From assembly GCF_000720255.1 (NCBI RefSeq), contig NZ_JOJE01000016.1, forward strand, positions 159,719 through 223,718: 64,000 nt of DNA, read 5' to 3'. The notes beneath the pieces are model-generated. The model was not told where the DNA came from. It saw nothing but the letters and a program-made list of their open reading frames with translations, and did not search any database. The stretch comes from Streptomyces griseus subsp. griseus. Its GTDB lineage: Bacteria > Actinomycetota > Actinomycetes > Streptomycetales > Streptomycetaceae. Both the position numbers and the translations under genes were made by a program. This document shows, in pieces, positions 1-8,340 of the stretch (positions within the stretch are counted from its first letter, which is position 1; every line of letters begins with the position of its first letter).

Positions 1-1
1 G

Positions 2-40
2 GGTACGGACCGCATCACCGAACGCACCCTGCCACGCTAA
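2..40 (+). CDS. possible 3' end of an upstream gene (partial)
   Basis: One forward frame runs open from the window edge and ends at a TAA, giving a tail of 12 residues. It may be the C-terminus of a gene that begins before the window. There is too little sequence to identify it, and the frame could be chance. From its stop to the first supported gene, about 200 bases, I see nothing else. Confidence 0.25.
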   Translation, partial: GTDRITERTLPR

Positions 41-241
41 GCACCCCGGCCTCCCCCCGCCCGCCGAGCGCCCCCGGGGAAGGGTCCGACTCCCCGTCGA
101 CGTCGCAGGAGTCGCCGGGAACGTGAATCGCAACACATGTTCGACGAGGGCGTAACCGTCACTGGAGTGTCCGGCCCGGCTCGGGGTACGAGCACCAGTG
201 CAGCAAGCGTCCGGCCAGGCCGGCCTCCGAGAGAGAAACGC

Positions 242-706
242 ATGATCGAGCACCTGGACGGGGCAGTGGTACCGACTGGTTTCGATGTGCCCGTGGACCC
301 GCTCCGGCGGGCGGCGCACTATACCGGTGAGCCGGGATGCATCGCCGAGGCGCGCACCTTCGCCGCGCACTTCGTCGACACGCTCAAGACCGAGTGGTGC
401 GCCAGGATCGACGAGCGCCTGGGCGGTGACCTGCTGATCGTGGTGAGCGAGCTGGTCACCAACGCGGACCGGCACAGCAACGGCCCCTACATCCTGGAAC
501 TGGAAGGCACCGACGACGCGGTCACGGTGAGCGTCTACGACAGCAGCGTCGCCCTGCCCCTGAAGTTCCCACGCGACCCCCGACGGGTGGGCCGGCACGG
601 TCTGGAGATCGTCCACGCGCTGGCCGCCCAGGTCAGCGTGGAGCGCGTACCGGTCGGCAAGCGCGTCAGCGCGGTGGTACGGCTGGCGGGTCCGGACGCT
701 GAGTGA
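242..706 (+). CDS. anti-sigma-factor-type ATP-binding protein (RsbW/SpoIIAB-like HATPase)
   Basis: A 154-residue single-domain GHKL ATPase of the kind that acts as anti-sigma serine kinase or related regulator in Streptomyces. The N-box lies around residues 70-79 (ELVTNADRHS), a degenerate G1 box around 99-105 and a G2 box around 117-123 (GRHGLEIV). The frame extends upstream to 137, but the ATG at 242 follows a purine-rich GAGAGAGAAA stretch and begins where the domain-like sequence starts, so I prefer it. It converges on a SigB/SigF-type sigma gene, which makes a partner-switching role likely, although cognate pairing cannot be shown from sequence. Its G1 box lacks the usual DxGxG and reads DSSVALP, so nucleotide binding may be weak. 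Family identity is seen; target and activity are inferred. Confidence 0.8.
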   Translation: MIEHLDGAVVPTGFDVPVDPLRRAAHYTGEPGCIAEARTFAAHFVDTLKTEWCARIDERLGGDLLIVVSELVTNADRHSNGPYILELEGTDDAVTVSVYDSSVALPLKFPRDPRRVGRHGLEIVHALAAQVSVERVPVGKRVSAVVRLAGPDAE

Positions 707-768
707 ACCGCCGTGGCACGCGTAAGGCAGACCGGTGCGCGCGGGCACGAGGGCACCAGGACCGCCGA

Positions 769-813
769 TGCCGTCCCACCTCTCCGGCATTCGAGCTTTC
801 GAGTGGGACGGCA
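769..813. terminator. bidirectional terminator hairpin between convergent genes
   Basis: A perfect 10-bp inverted repeat, TGCCGTCCCA at 769-778 and TGGGACGGCA at 804-813, lies between the stops of the ATPase gene and the sigma factor gene. The long loop adds a shorter inner CTC/GAG pairing. There is no clear T run, which is usual for Streptomyces intrinsic terminators. Confidence 0.6.
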
Positions 814-840
814 CACGTGACTTCGGGGGAGGCCGACGCG

Positions 841-1728
841 TCAGGCGCAGCCGAGTTCGCCGAGCATTCCCTCACGCAGTCGCGTGATGATGCGCTTGAT
901 CAGGCGGGACACATGCATCTGCGAGCAGCCGAGCCGTTCGCCGATCTCCGCCTGGGTGGCCTCTTCCACGAACCGCATGTGAATGATCTGCCGGTCGCGT
1001 TCGCTGAGCTCGGCCATGAGCGGGGCGAGGGACTGGAAGTCCTCGACGAGCCGCAGCCCCTCCTCCTCCACGCCGATGAAGTCGGCGAGGACCGCCTCGC
1101 CGTTCTCCGGGCCGTCGCCGGTGAGCGCGGCGTCCAGCGATGAGGAGTTGTATCCGTTGGCGGCGATCTGGGCCTCGATCACCTCGTTCTCGGAGAGGTT
1201 CATGAGTGTGGCGAGCTCCGCCACGGTCGGCTCCCGATCGAGACGGCTGGCGAGTTCGTCACGCGCCTTGGCCAGCTCCACGCGCAGCTCCTGAAGCCGG
1301 CGCGGGACGTGCACCGCCCAGGTGGTGTCGCGGAAGAACCGCTTGATCTCGCCCACGATGTACGGAAGCGCGAAGGACGTGAACTCGACCTCACGGGCCA
1401 GCTCGAACCGGTCGATGGCCTTGATCAGACCGATCATGCCGGTCTGGACGATGTCCTCCATGTCGTCCCCGCGGCCCCGGAAGCGACCGGCCGCGAAGCG
1501 CACCAGGGAGATGTTCATCTCGATGAGGGTGTTACGGGCGTACTGGTATTCGTGCGTACCCTCTTCGAGTTCCGCGAGACGCCGGAAGAACTGCCTCGAC
1601 AGCTCTCGCGCGTCCCGCGGCGCCACGCTCCGCGGTTCCAGGACACCGGGCAGTGGTCCGCCACCCGTGCTGGTGCCGGCGGTCTTCTCGACGACCTGTG
1701 CCTCCGACCCGATCACGGCGGTGTGCAT
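841..1728 (-). CDS. RNA polymerase sigma factor, SigB/SigF/SigG group
   Basis: A 295-residue group 3 sigma factor. Region 2 (about residues 62-131) contains DDMEDIVQTGMIGLIKAIDRFE-type sequence for -10 recognition and core binding. Region 3 spans about 145-220. Region 4 (about 232-287) carries the helix-turn-helix AEIGERLGCSQMHVSRLIKR. It matches the SigB/F/G/H-type stress and development factors, of which Streptomyces has several paralogues; which one this is cannot be settled here. The N-terminal 40 residues are a variable extension. Such factors are normally held by RsbW-like anti-sigma proteins, and one such protein is encoded just downstream on the other strand. Upstream, the minus strand has a GGGTAT at 1807-1812 like a SigB-type -10, but no GTTT-like -35 at the right spacing, so autoregulation is unproven. 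Confidence 0.93.
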   Translation of the reverse strand: MHTAVIGSEAQVVEKTAGTSTGGGPLPGVLEPRSVAPRDARELSRQFFRRLAELEEGTHEYQYARNTLIEMNISLVRFAAGRFRGRGDDMEDIVQTGMIGLIKAIDRFELAREVEFTSFALPYIVGEIKRFFRDTTWAVHVPRRLQELRVELAKARDELASRLDREPTVAELATLMNLSENEVIEAQIAANGYNSSSLDAALTGDGPENGEAVLADFIGVEEEGLRLVEDFQSLAPLMAELSERDRQIIHMRFVEEATQAEIGERLGCSQMHVSRLIKRIITRLREGMLGELGCA

Positions 1729-2002
1729 TACCTCTCCCTAAAGTCACGGTTCGACGCGTACTTCTTCCGCTGAGCAACGAAGGGCGCGTGGCCCTCTGAA
1801 CCGCGAATACCCGGGGTTCCGCTTCGCATGCCCCCTGACTTGTGAGAGTGGCAAAAAATCGTCGCTCAGCCCCGTCGCAGTTTCGCACGGCGTCGGCCGG
1901 GGTGGCGAGTGACCGGACACGGGCCGGAGGTTTCGTCCGATTCCACCGAGGGCGGAACGCCGACACGGCCCCTACGGCGGACCGGGCTCCTAGGCTGAGG
2001 GA

Positions 2003-2407
2003 GTGACGAGCCAAGCGACCGACCGAGCCCGTGTCATCCCCCTGCGCCCCGCGGCCGCGCCGAAGAACACCGCCGCCCGCCCCGCTGCGCCGGCCCCCGC
2101 ACCGGCACCCCGGGAACCCCTCTGGCGCGACCTGATCGGTGACGTCCTGAGGCGTGAACGCCTCGCCCAGGAACGCACCCTGAAGGACGTGGCGGACGCC
2201 GCCCGGATCTCCATGCCCTATCTGTCCGAGGTGGAGCGCGGCCGCAAGGAGGCCTCCTCCGAGGTCCTCGCGGCCGCCGCCCAGGCCCTCGGCCTGGGCC
2301 TGGGCGACCTGCTGTCGCTGGCGCAGAGCGAACTCACCCGACACGCCGTGAGGAGCCGCCGCCCCTCCACGACGGCGCATCACGGGCCGCTCTGCCTGGC
2401 CGCCTGA
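2003..2407 (+). CDS. popR: PopR-like XRE-family activator of the adjacent clpP operon
   Basis: A 134-residue DNA-binding protein: a Pro/Ala-rich N-terminal third, then an XRE-type helix-turn-helix at about residues 57-95 (LKDVADAARISMPYLSEVERGR), then a short tail ending in Leu-Ala-Ala. In S. lividans PopR activates clpP3-clpP4 and is itself degraded by ClpP1P2 through its C-terminal alanines. The same tail and the same neighbourhood occur here, with clpP3-clpP4 convergent immediately downstream. The closely related ClgR is the main alternative, but ClgR is not normally encoded beside the second clpP operon. Matching palindromes lie upstream of clpP3. Recognition is by domain, tail and context together; specificity is inferred. 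Confidence 0.82.
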   Translation: MTSQATDRARVIPLRPAAAPKNTAARPAAPAPAPAPREPLWRDLIGDVLRRERLAQERTLKDVADAARISMPYLSEVERGRKEASSEVLAAAAQALGLGLGDLLSLAQSELTRHAVRSRRPSTTAHHGPLCLAA

Positions 2408-2419
2408 CGAGCCCCGCCG

Positions 2420-2451
2420 GCCGGCGCCTCAGACCATCACGGGGCGCCGGC
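2420..2451. terminator. bidirectional terminator with the clpP4 stop codon in its loop
   Basis: A perfect 9-bp inverted repeat, GCCGGCGCC at 2420-2428 and GGCGCCGGC at 2443-2451, separated by 14 bases. The loop begins with the clpP4 stop codon (2429-2431, minus strand), and the hairpin starts 13 bases after the popR stop. It can end both convergent transcripts. Confidence 0.6.
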
Positions 2452-3031
2452 TCAGCACCTCGTCGGCCAGCCCGTACGCCACCGCCTCCTGCGCGGTGAA
2501 CACCTTGTCGCGGTCCATGTCCGCGCGCAGCGTGGGGATGTCGTGGTGGGTGTGCCGGGCCAGCACCTCCTCGACCTGGGAGCGGATCCGCACCATCTCC
2601 TGGGCCTGGAGCGCCAGATCGGAGACGGTGCCCTGCCGTCCGCCACTGGCGGGCTGGCCGAGCAGCACACGCGCGTGCTCCAGCACCAAACGCCGCCCGG
2701 GGTCCCCTCCGGCCAGCAGCACGGCCGCCGTCGAGGCCGCCTGCCCGACGCAGAGCGTCGAGATCGGCGCCTGCACGAACGTCATCGTGTCGTAGATGGC
2801 CATCAGTGAAGTGAACGATCCGCCGGGCGAGTTGATGTAGATCGAGATCTCCGTGTCCGGCGCCGTCGACTCCAGATGGAGGAGTTGCGCGATGACGACG
2901 TTGGCGACACCGTCGTCGATCTCCGTGCCGAGGAAGATGATCCGCTCCGACAGCAGCCGGCTGAACACGTCGTAGGACCGCTCGCCCTGCGGGGTCCGTT
3001 CGACGACGTTCGGAATCGTGTAGCTCCCCAT
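2429..3031 (-). CDS. clpP4: ClpP4-type subunit of the second Clp protease, catalytic His replaced
   Basis: A 200-residue ClpP-fold protein, second gene of the clpP3-clpP4 operon; its ATG lies one base after the clpP3 stop. ClpP subunits form a double-heptamer proteolytic chamber fed by Clp ATPases. The nucleophile Ser is present at residue 100 (GQAASTAA) and the Asp in the DRDKVF segment is kept. Exactly 25 residues after the Ser, where ClpP has its catalytic His in a HQP motif, this protein has Gly125 ([12 protein letters not shown]). The spacing equals that of E. coli Ser111-His136. The subunit is therefore predicted to be inactive on its own, comparable to ClpR subunits of plastids and cyanobacteria, and to work as a structural partner of ClpP3. 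Confidence 0.9.
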   Translation of the reverse strand: MGSYTIPNVVERTPQGERSYDVFSRLLSERIIFLGTEIDDGVANVVIAQLLHLESTAPDTEISIYINSPGGSFTSLMAIYDTMTFVQAPISTLCVGQAASTAAVLLAGGDPGRRLVLEHARVLLGQPASGGRQGTVSDLALQAQEMVRIRSQVEEVLARHTHHDIPTLRADMDRDKVFTAQEAVAYGLADEVLSRRPVMV

Positions 3032-3032
3032 G

Positions 3033-3671
3033 TCACAGCCCCATCCGTCGTCGGGCGGACGCGGGGCGCACGTCGGTCATCGACTCGACGACCCGGTCCA
3101 CGATGCCGTACTCCCTGGCCTCCTCGGCCGTGAACCAGCGGTCGCGGTCGCCGTCCCGGGCGATGGTCTCCGGGGTCTGACCGGTGTGGTCGGCGGTGAT
3201 CCGCTCGATGGTCCGCTTGGTGAACTCCAGGTTCTCCGCCTGGATCTCGATGTCCGCGGTGGTGCCGCCGATCCCGGCCGACGGCTGGTGCATCATGATG
3301 CGCGCGTTCGGCAGCGCGTACCGCTTGCCGGGCGCCCCGACGGACAGCAGGAACTGGCCCATGCTGGCCGCGAACCCCATGGCGAGCGTCGAGACGTCGT
3401 TGGGGATCAGCCGCATGGTGTCGTAGATGGCGAGGCCGGCGTGCACCGACCCGCCCGGGCTCTGGATGTACAGGCCGATGTCGCCGCGCGGGTCCTCAGC
3501 CGACAGGATCAGCAGCTGGGCACAGACCCGGTTGGCGGAGACCTCGTCGACCTGGGTGCCCAGGAGAATGACGCGCTGGGCGAGGAGTTGGGCGGCCAGG
3601 TGGTCGTCGAAGCGGGTCGGAGGGGTGTCGCCCTCCTCGGCCCGCGGGGCGAGCGCGGTGAGTGGAGTCAT
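3033..3671 (-). CDS. clpP3: ClpP3-type serine protease subunit
   Basis: A 212-residue ClpP peptidase with an intact triad: Ser103 in GFAASMGQ, His128 in MMHQPSAG, and the Asp of the GDRDRWF segment. The frame is open 13 codons further upstream, but the ATG at 3671 has GAGGAGA five bases in front of it and begins a normal N-terminus. It heads the clpP3-clpP4 operon. In S. lividans this operon is silent in wild type and induced through PopR when ClpP1P2 is absent; that is family knowledge. The promoter region here carries two adjacent PopR-type palindromes. ClpP3 would supply the active sites in a mixed ClpP3P4 chamber. Confidence 0.93.
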   Translation of the reverse strand: MTPLTALAPRAEEGDTPPTRFDDHLAAQLLAQRVILLGTQVDEVSANRVCAQLLILSAEDPRGDIGLYIQSPGGSVHAGLAIYDTMRLIPNDVSTLAMGFAASMGQFLLSVGAPGKRYALPNARIMMHQPSAGIGGTTADIEIQAENLEFTKRTIERITADHTGQTPETIARDGDRDRWFTAEEAREYGIVDRVVESMTDVRPASARRRMGL

Positions 3672-3743
3672 CGGTTCTCCTCGTGGTCGTGGGGATGCCG
3701 TCGACTTCACTCTTGACCCCGGGCGCCGCCCGCACCCCGTTTC

Positions 3744-3773
3744 TCTGCCCGGGGCAGATTCGCCACGGGCAGA
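3744..3773. promoter_or_regulatory. tandem PopR-type operators upstream of clpP3
   Basis: Two 15-bp palindromic sites sit back to back, 73 bp upstream of the clpP3 start. The first is perfect: TCTGCC-N3-GGCAGA at 3744-3758. The second, at 3759-3773, is TTCGCC-N3-GGCAGA with one good arm. The TCTGCC-N3-GGCAGA form is what I recall for PopR sites upstream of clpP3 in S. lividans. The TTCGCC arm also resembles ClgR sites, so cross-regulation is possible. Confidence 0.7.
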
Positions 3774-3891
3774 GCGCGCCCTCAGCGCTCGGTGGCAGGG
3801 CCATTCGGATCAACCGGCGCCCCGACCGATGAGTTCCGGAGCGAGGATCGGTCGATACAGGTGACCGTGTTCCACGCCCCAGGAGGTACCC

Positions 3892-4374
3892 ATGACCACC
3901 GACGGTTTCACCACATGTCTCTGGTTCGACGGCCAGGCCGAGGAAGCCGCCCACCACTACGTTTCGATCTTCAAGAACTCCAGTGTCGGGAAGGTCACCC
4001 GCTACACCGAGGCCGGACCGGGCACCCCCGGCTCCGTGCTCACCGTGGACTTCACGGCGAACGGCCAGAAGTTCGTCGCGCTGAACGGCGGCCCGGAGTT
4101 CAAGTTCAACGAGGCGATCTCCTTCCAGATCCACTGCGCCGACCAGGAGGAGGTCGACCACTACTGGAACAAGCTCCTCGAAGGCGGCGGCGAGCCCGGC
4201 CCCTGCGGCTGGCTCAAGGACAAGTACGGCGTGTCCTGGCAGGTCGTCCCCACCGAGCTGATGGAGATGGTCACCGGACCCGAGAAGGAGAAGGCCGCCC
4301 GGGCCATGAAGGCCATGCTGGAGATGGGCAAGCTCGACATCGCCGCCCTGAAGAAGGCGTACGACGGCGAGTGA
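3892..4374 (+). CDS. VOC-superfamily PhnB-like protein (3-dmu-9_3-mt fold)
   Basis: A 160-residue single-domain protein with the layout typical of PhnB/YjdN-like VOC members: a start near TTCLWFDGQAEEAA, the internal YVSIFKNS segment, ALNGG, and CGWLKDKYGVSWQVVP near the C-terminus. Despite the Pfam name, these proteins are not methyltransferases and no reaction is established for most of them. The ATG follows an AGGAGG-type site (CAGGAGGTACCC). It is transcribed alone, away from clpP3. No substrate can be proposed. Confidence 0.82.
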   Translation: MTTDGFTTCLWFDGQAEEAAHHYVSIFKNSSVGKVTRYTEAGPGTPGSVLTVDFTANGQKFVALNGGPEFKFNEAISFQIHCADQEEVDHYWNKLLEGGGEPGPCGWLKDKYGVSWQVVPTELMEMVTGPEKEKAARAMKAMLEMGKLDIAALKKAYDGE

Positions 4375-4377
4375 CCC

Positions 4378-4694
4378 AGGCGTGCGGGGGAGAGTGATCG
4401 GCGTCGTCCGCGCCCACCTCCTCGCGGAAGGTGGCGCGGTCCGACGCCGGCAGCAGGTTCCAGGCCACGATCAGGTCCACGGCGGGATCGCCCACGCCGA
4501 CACCCTGCCCTCCAGCTGGGCGATCGCCGAGCGGGTGAACTCGTCCCGTGTCGATCCCGCGCACGGCGCTGCGCGGGATCGCGTCCGTCCGGCCGGCGGT
4601 ACACCGACCAGGGCCATGGGAACCCCGCGCCGGCCCTGGCCCGCCCCACCGGCTCGGGCGCCGCTGTGGACACCGAGTCGCCGACCGGATTCAA
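4378..4694 (-). pseudogene. decayed aminoglycoside-phosphotransferase (APH) family gene
   Basis: Two pieces of one APH-type kinase lie on the minus strand in different frames. At about 4584-4625 one frame reads GFPWPWSVYRRPDG, a signature of the N-lobe region of this subfamily. At about 4395-4502 another frame reads GVGDPAVDLIVAWNLLPAS followed by RATFREEVG, the C-lobe segment after the DFG-like motif. Intact members have well over 100 residues between these motifs, including the catalytic HGDLxxxN loop; here only about 80 bases separate them. The gene is frameshifted and internally deleted. Substrate is unknown, as many Streptomyces APH proteins are not resistance enzymes. This remnant accounts for the gap between the VOC gene and the methyltransferase gene. 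Confidence 0.65.
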
Positions 4695-4729
4695 CGCTCC
4701 GTCAGTCCCTGAGCCGCCTCCCCGGTAGC

Positions 4730-5608
4730 TCAGACCCGGTCGGCCGCGATCAGCAGGTACTGGAAACTGCCGTTGCGGTAGGCGGTCAGGAACGTCTCCT
4801 CGATTCCCGTGACCAGGTGCTGGGCCTCCTTGCGCAGCTCCCAGTAGGGGACGGCCGCCGCCGTCAGGTCCTCCACGTGCACCGGCACCAGCCGGTTGCG
4901 GGCCATGGCCCGGAAGTACGCCGAGCGCGGATGGATGTCGCAGATGTAGTGGGCGTTGATCAGCGACACCTCACGCGAGGCCTGCCCGTAGGTGTCGTTG
5001 TAGCAGCCGGTGATCACCACGTACCGCCCGCCGCGGCGCAGGAGCCGCGCGTGCTCGGCGAACAGCAGGTCCAGCTCGACGTACATGGACGACTCGTTGT
5101 TCCAGGACGCCGTGTACGCGCCGCTCGGCAGGCCGGTGTCGAGCATGTTGCGGTGGTGGTAGCGGACCTTGGCGTCGATGTCCCGTTTGCGGGCCTGCTC
5201 GCCCGCGAACTCCGCCTGCTTCGCGGAGATCGTGACGCCGTCGGCGTGGCAGCCGTAGCGCAGGTGCGCCACCACGCTGCCGCCGCCGCGCCCACAGCCG
5301 GCGTCGAAGACGCGGTCGGCGGGGCCGAGCGGCCCGAGATGCCCGGCGAGCAGTTCCGCCTGGGCGTGCTCCAGGCGGTGCAGCTCGGCGGTGATCCGGT
5401 CCCGGCGCACCCCGGCGTCGGGTTCGTCGAGCACCGACCAGTCCGCCTCGCCGATGCCGTAGTGGTGGTGGTAGAGGTCGTCGATCCTCCCGAGTTCGAG
5501 GTTGACCGGGTTCTCCTCGGCGTTCCAGTAGTCCGCGACACGGTTCTGGTACGTCGACTGGGTCGGGACGGGTACGTTCCTGGTGCCGGCGTCGGGGGTC
5601 GTGGTCAA
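4730..5608 (-). CDS. geranyl diphosphate 2-C-methyltransferase of 2-MIB synthesis
   Basis: A 292-residue SAM-dependent methyltransferase. The SAM-binding loop is VFDAGCGRGGGSV (about residues 98-110), and the N-terminal STYQNRVADYWNAEENPVNLELG-type segment is characteristic of GPPMT. It methylates geranyl diphosphate at C2 to give 2-methyl-GPP, the substrate of 2-methylisoborneol synthase, whose gene lies 50 bp upstream in the same direction. This order (encapsulin, synthase, methyltransferase) is the standard MIB operon in Streptomyces. The start follows an AGGAGTGACC stretch. Assignment rests on sequence pattern plus operon. Confidence 0.93.
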   Translation of the reverse strand: MTTTPDAGTRNVPVPTQSTYQNRVADYWNAEENPVNLELGRIDDLYHHHYGIGEADWSVLDEPDAGVRRDRITAELHRLEHAQAELLAGHLGPLGPADRVFDAGCGRGGGSVVAHLRYGCHADGVTISAKQAEFAGEQARKRDIDAKVRYHHRNMLDTGLPSGAYTASWNNESSMYVELDLLFAEHARLLRRGGRYVVITGCYNDTYGQASREVSLINAHYICDIHPRSAYFRAMARNRLVPVHVEDLTAAAVPYWELRKEAQHLVTGIEETFLTAYRNGSFQYLLIAADRV

Positions 5609-5658
5609 CGGTCACTCCTCGTGCTGATGCGTATGACGGTGGGGCGGGCGGCGCTCGT

Positions 5659-6720
5659 TCACCAGTAGTCGGGCAGGTGGTAGCGGTGGGTGTTGGTGGC
5701 GTGCCACTCGTGGTTTCCGGCCACCCAGTCGGACAGACCCCGGGCGTAGCGCTCCACGAGCGGGGAGGTGGCGGACAGCAGGGCCGACTCCTCCTCGAAG
5801 GCCGCCATGATCTCGTTGTGGATCTCGACGGACCGCAGATAGGCGGCCTTCAGTCCGCACCGCTCGTTCGCGGCCACGACCTGCGGCAGGTTGAGGTGGG
5901 TGGGGTCGCTCGCCAGCTCCCTGGTGAAGGAGTACAGGTCGTTGACGATCGTGGTGGCGTTGCAGGCGAGCGCGGTGACGCGCTGGATCTCCGGCCGGGC
6001 GTAGACGTGCTCGGGCAGCTCGTAGCCGTCCACGGCGTCGACGATCGACAGACACGGCCGGAAGCTGTTGAACTGCCGCATCACCAGGTACTCCCAGACC
6101 CGGGGCCGGTACCGCGTCTCCGCCCACGCCGCCTCGGCGACGTACCCGAGGTGCAGCCGTGCGATGTCGTGCACGAACCGGTCGACCTGGCTGGGAGTGG
6201 CGACGGCCGCGTAGTCCTTGACCGCCCCGTGGTACGCGCGCAGCGGTCCGTCGGCCTGGACACCGCGCGCCCACTCCTCCTGGAGCGCGGGCGGGCCGTG
6301 GAAGGGGTCGAGCGCCGACTGGGCGGTGATCAGCCGGCCTCCCAGGCCGCGGTGCGCTCCGCCCCGGCCCTCGTCCTCCTCGCAGTAGCAGTTGTCGACG
6401 ATGTTCTCGGCGAGCAGCAGCTTGCCCGCCACGGTGAGGCGTTCCATGTCGGCCGCCCCCGGGTGCTGGAGGACCACCGCCCGGCCGAACTGGAAGTCGG
6501 CGAAGTCCCCCTTCCATGCCTCGGGGAACAGCTGGAGCCGCCGGGCCCAGGCCTCCAGCCTGCGGTCGAGCTCCGCCGCCTTCCCGGGATCGGCCGGGGC
6601 GACCTGTCGGTGGCGCAGCCCGGGGACCGCCCCGCCGCGCCGGGCCCGCAGGGTGCGGGCGAGATTCGGCGGCCCGGGCAGCGGCGGCGCGGCGGCGGGG
6701 GAGCGGGGAGCCGTACTCAT
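5659..6720 (-). CDS. 2-methylisoborneol synthase (class I terpene cyclase)
   Basis: A 353-residue terpene cyclase that turns 2-methyl-GPP into the odorant 2-methylisoborneol. The Asp-rich Mg-binding motif is at residues 109-115 but reads DNCYCEE rather than the usual DDCYCED. The NSE motif is intact: N260-D261-LYS264-FTRE268. S. coelicolor MIB synthase is about 440 residues and has a long Pro-rich disordered N-terminus, which in this family serves to load the enzyme into its encapsulin. Here the comparable Pro/Ala-rich region is only about 30 residues (APPLPGPP around 11-18). The ATG overlaps the encapsulin stop as ATGA, so the two are translationally coupled and no longer N-terminus is possible without reading into the shell gene. 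Confidence 0.93.
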   Translation of the reverse strand: MSTAPRSPAAAPPLPGPPNLARTLRARRGGAVPGLRHRQVAPADPGKAAELDRRLEAWARRLQLFPEAWKGDFADFQFGRAVVLQHPGAADMERLTVAGKLLLAENIVDNCYCEEDEGRGGAHRGLGGRLITAQSALDPFHGPPALQEEWARGVQADGPLRAYHGAVKDYAAVATPSQVDRFVHDIARLHLGYVAEAAWAETRYRPRVWEYLVMRQFNSFRPCLSIVDAVDGYELPEHVYARPEIQRVTALACNATTIVNDLYSFTRELASDPTHLNLPQVVAANERCGLKAAYLRSVEIHNEIMAAFEEESALLSATSPLVERYARGLSDWVAGNHEWHATNTHRYHLPDYW

Positions 6721-8159
6721 TCGGCCGTCCGGCCGATCTGGACGTTCTCCAGGACCCCGACCGCGTCGGGGACCAGGATCGCCATCGAGTAGTACGCGGT
6801 GACCAGGTAGCGGATGATCGCGTTGCCGTCGATGCCCATGAACCGCACGTTCAGACCCGGCTGGTACTCCTCGGGGATACCCGTCTGGTACAGGCCGACC
6901 GCGCCCTGGTCACCCTCCCCGGTGCGCAGCGCGATGATGCTGCTGGTGTGCTGCTCGCTGACCGGGATCTTGTTGCACGGGAAGATCGGCACGCCCCTCC
7001 AGGCCGGGATCTCGTGCCCCTCGACGGTCGCGGTACCCGGCACCAGACCGCGCCGGTTGCACTGCCGGAAGAAGGCCGCGATGGCCTTCGGATGGGCCAG
7101 GAACAGCTTGGTCTTGCGGCGCATCGACAGCAGCTCGTCCATGTCGTCCGGGGTCGGCGGGCCCGTGAAGGTGCTGACGCGCTGCCCGTGGTCGGCGTTG
7201 TGCAGCAGCCCGAAATCCCGGTTGTTGACCAGCTCCCACTCCTGGCGCTCGCGGATCTCCTCGATGGTCAGCCGCAGCTGCTGCTCGGTCTGGTTCATCG
7301 GGTCGTTGTAGAGGTCGGCGACCCGGGTGTGGACCCGCAGCACGGTCTGGGTGAGCGACAACTCGTACTCGCGCGGGGTGAGTTCATAGTCGACGAAGCC
7401 GCCGGACAGCGTCGGCTCGCCCATGTGACCGGCCTGCACGGGGACGTCGGCCTCGCCCTTGCGGTTCATCGGCCTGCTCTGGCGCTCCGCGTAGGCGTCC
7501 AGGTGCGCCGCGAGGGAGGGCGCGCGTCCGGCGAACTCCATCAGGGTGTCCCAGGACAGCACCAGTACCACGCCCGCGGTCTCCGCCCGCACCGAGCTGA
7601 GCCACAGCGGATCGGCCCGGCCGACGGCCTCGTCGCCCAGCCCGGCGCCGTCGGTGACGACCCCGAGGACCTCCTCCCCGCCGTACTTGCCGGTCACGAA
7701 GCGGGTGAAGCGGCCGTGCACGACGAGATACGCCTCCGTGACCGGCTGACCGGCCTCGAACAGGAGCTGCCCGGCCCGGATCTCCCGGACCCGGAAACGG
7801 GTGGCGATCTCCCTCAGGACGTCGCCGTCGGGGTAGCCGCGCAGCGCCGGCAGCTCGGTCAGTGATTGCGGGATGACCCTGATGTCGTCGGCGCCGTTGT
7901 GCTCGAAGTGCACCCGGCCCCGGCCCACCCGGATCTGCAGACGCCGGTTGACCCGGTAGGCGCCGCCCCTGACGTCCACCCACGGCAGCATCCGCAGCAG
8001 CCACCGCGAGCTGATGGCCTGCATCTGGGGTTCGGACTTGGTGGTCGTGGCGAGCCGCCGCGCGGCCTCGGTGCTGAGACTGGTGAGCTGACCGCCGGCA
8101 GCGGGCTCGGGGGCGGGTTCGTCAGTGGCGGGACCGGTGGCGCTGTCCGGAGTGGACAC
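6717..8159 (-). CDS. family 2B encapsulin shell protein with cNMP-binding domain (EshA-like)
   Basis: The frame is open to 8219, but a GTG at 8159 has GGGAGG just upstream and gives 480 residues, close to the EshA family length. Family 2B encapsulins have an HK97-type shell fold with an inserted cyclic-nucleotide-binding domain. The inserted domain spans about residues 105-215 from this start ([21 protein letters not shown] onward). The flanking N-terminal arm and the C-terminal half ([21 protein letters not shown] and [13 protein letters not shown]) are the shell parts. These proteins assemble into nanocompartments and are encoded beside terpene cyclases or other cargo; here the cargo is 2-MIB synthase, whose start overlaps this stop. 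Older annotations call the protein a Crp/Fnr-type protein, but there is no DNA-binding domain. Confidence 0.9.
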   Translation of the reverse strand: MSTPDSATGPATDEPAPEPAAGGQLTSLSTEAARRLATTTKSEPQMQAISSRWLLRMLPWVDVRGGAYRVNRRLQIRVGRGRVHFEHNGADDIRVIPQSLTELPALRGYPDGDVLREIATRFRVREIRAGQLLFEAGQPVTEAYLVVHGRFTRFVTGKYGGEEVLGVVTDGAGLGDEAVGRADPLWLSSVRAETAGVVLVLSWDTLMEFAGRAPSLAAHLDAYAERQSRPMNRKGEADVPVQAGHMGEPTLSGGFVDYELTPREYELSLTQTVLRVHTRVADLYNDPMNQTEQQLRLTIEEIRERQEWELVNNRDFGLLHNADHGQRVSTFTGPPTPDDMDELLSMRRKTKLFLAHPKAIAAFFRQCNRRGLVPGTATVEGHEIPAWRGVPIFPCNKIPVSEQHTSSIIALRTGEGDQGAVGLYQTGIPEEYQPGLNVRFMGIDGNAIIRYLVTAYYSMAILVPDAVGVLENVQIGRTAE

Positions 8160-8340
8160 ATTCCCTCCCGGGAGAAGAACAGAGGTGAGCGACGCGGTCA
8201 TACGCGTGCTTCCAGGCAAGCAGCGGCCGTGGCGGTCGGGTACGGCGTGAAAGGGGCGGCTTCGGGCCCTGGAGGTGCCAAACCTCGCTGATGAGGCGGA
8301 GGGAGCGTGGCGGCCGGCGCCGTACGCCGGAGGGCGGCGC

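Noticed and set aside
1807..1812. SigB-type promoter for the sigma factor gene (GGGTAT on the minus strand)
   Set aside because: No GTTT-like -35 element lies 14-18 bases upstream, so the match is to one hexamer only.
2003..2407. ClgR rather than PopR
   Set aside because: ClgR and PopR are close relatives, but the position beside clpP3-clpP4, the terminal Leu-Ala-Ala and the TCTGCC-N3-GGCAGA sites favour PopR.
6717..8159. Crp/Fnr transcription factor
   Set aside because: The nucleotide-binding module is inserted into an encapsulin shell fold, there is no helix-turn-helix, and the gene is coupled to a terpene cyclase.
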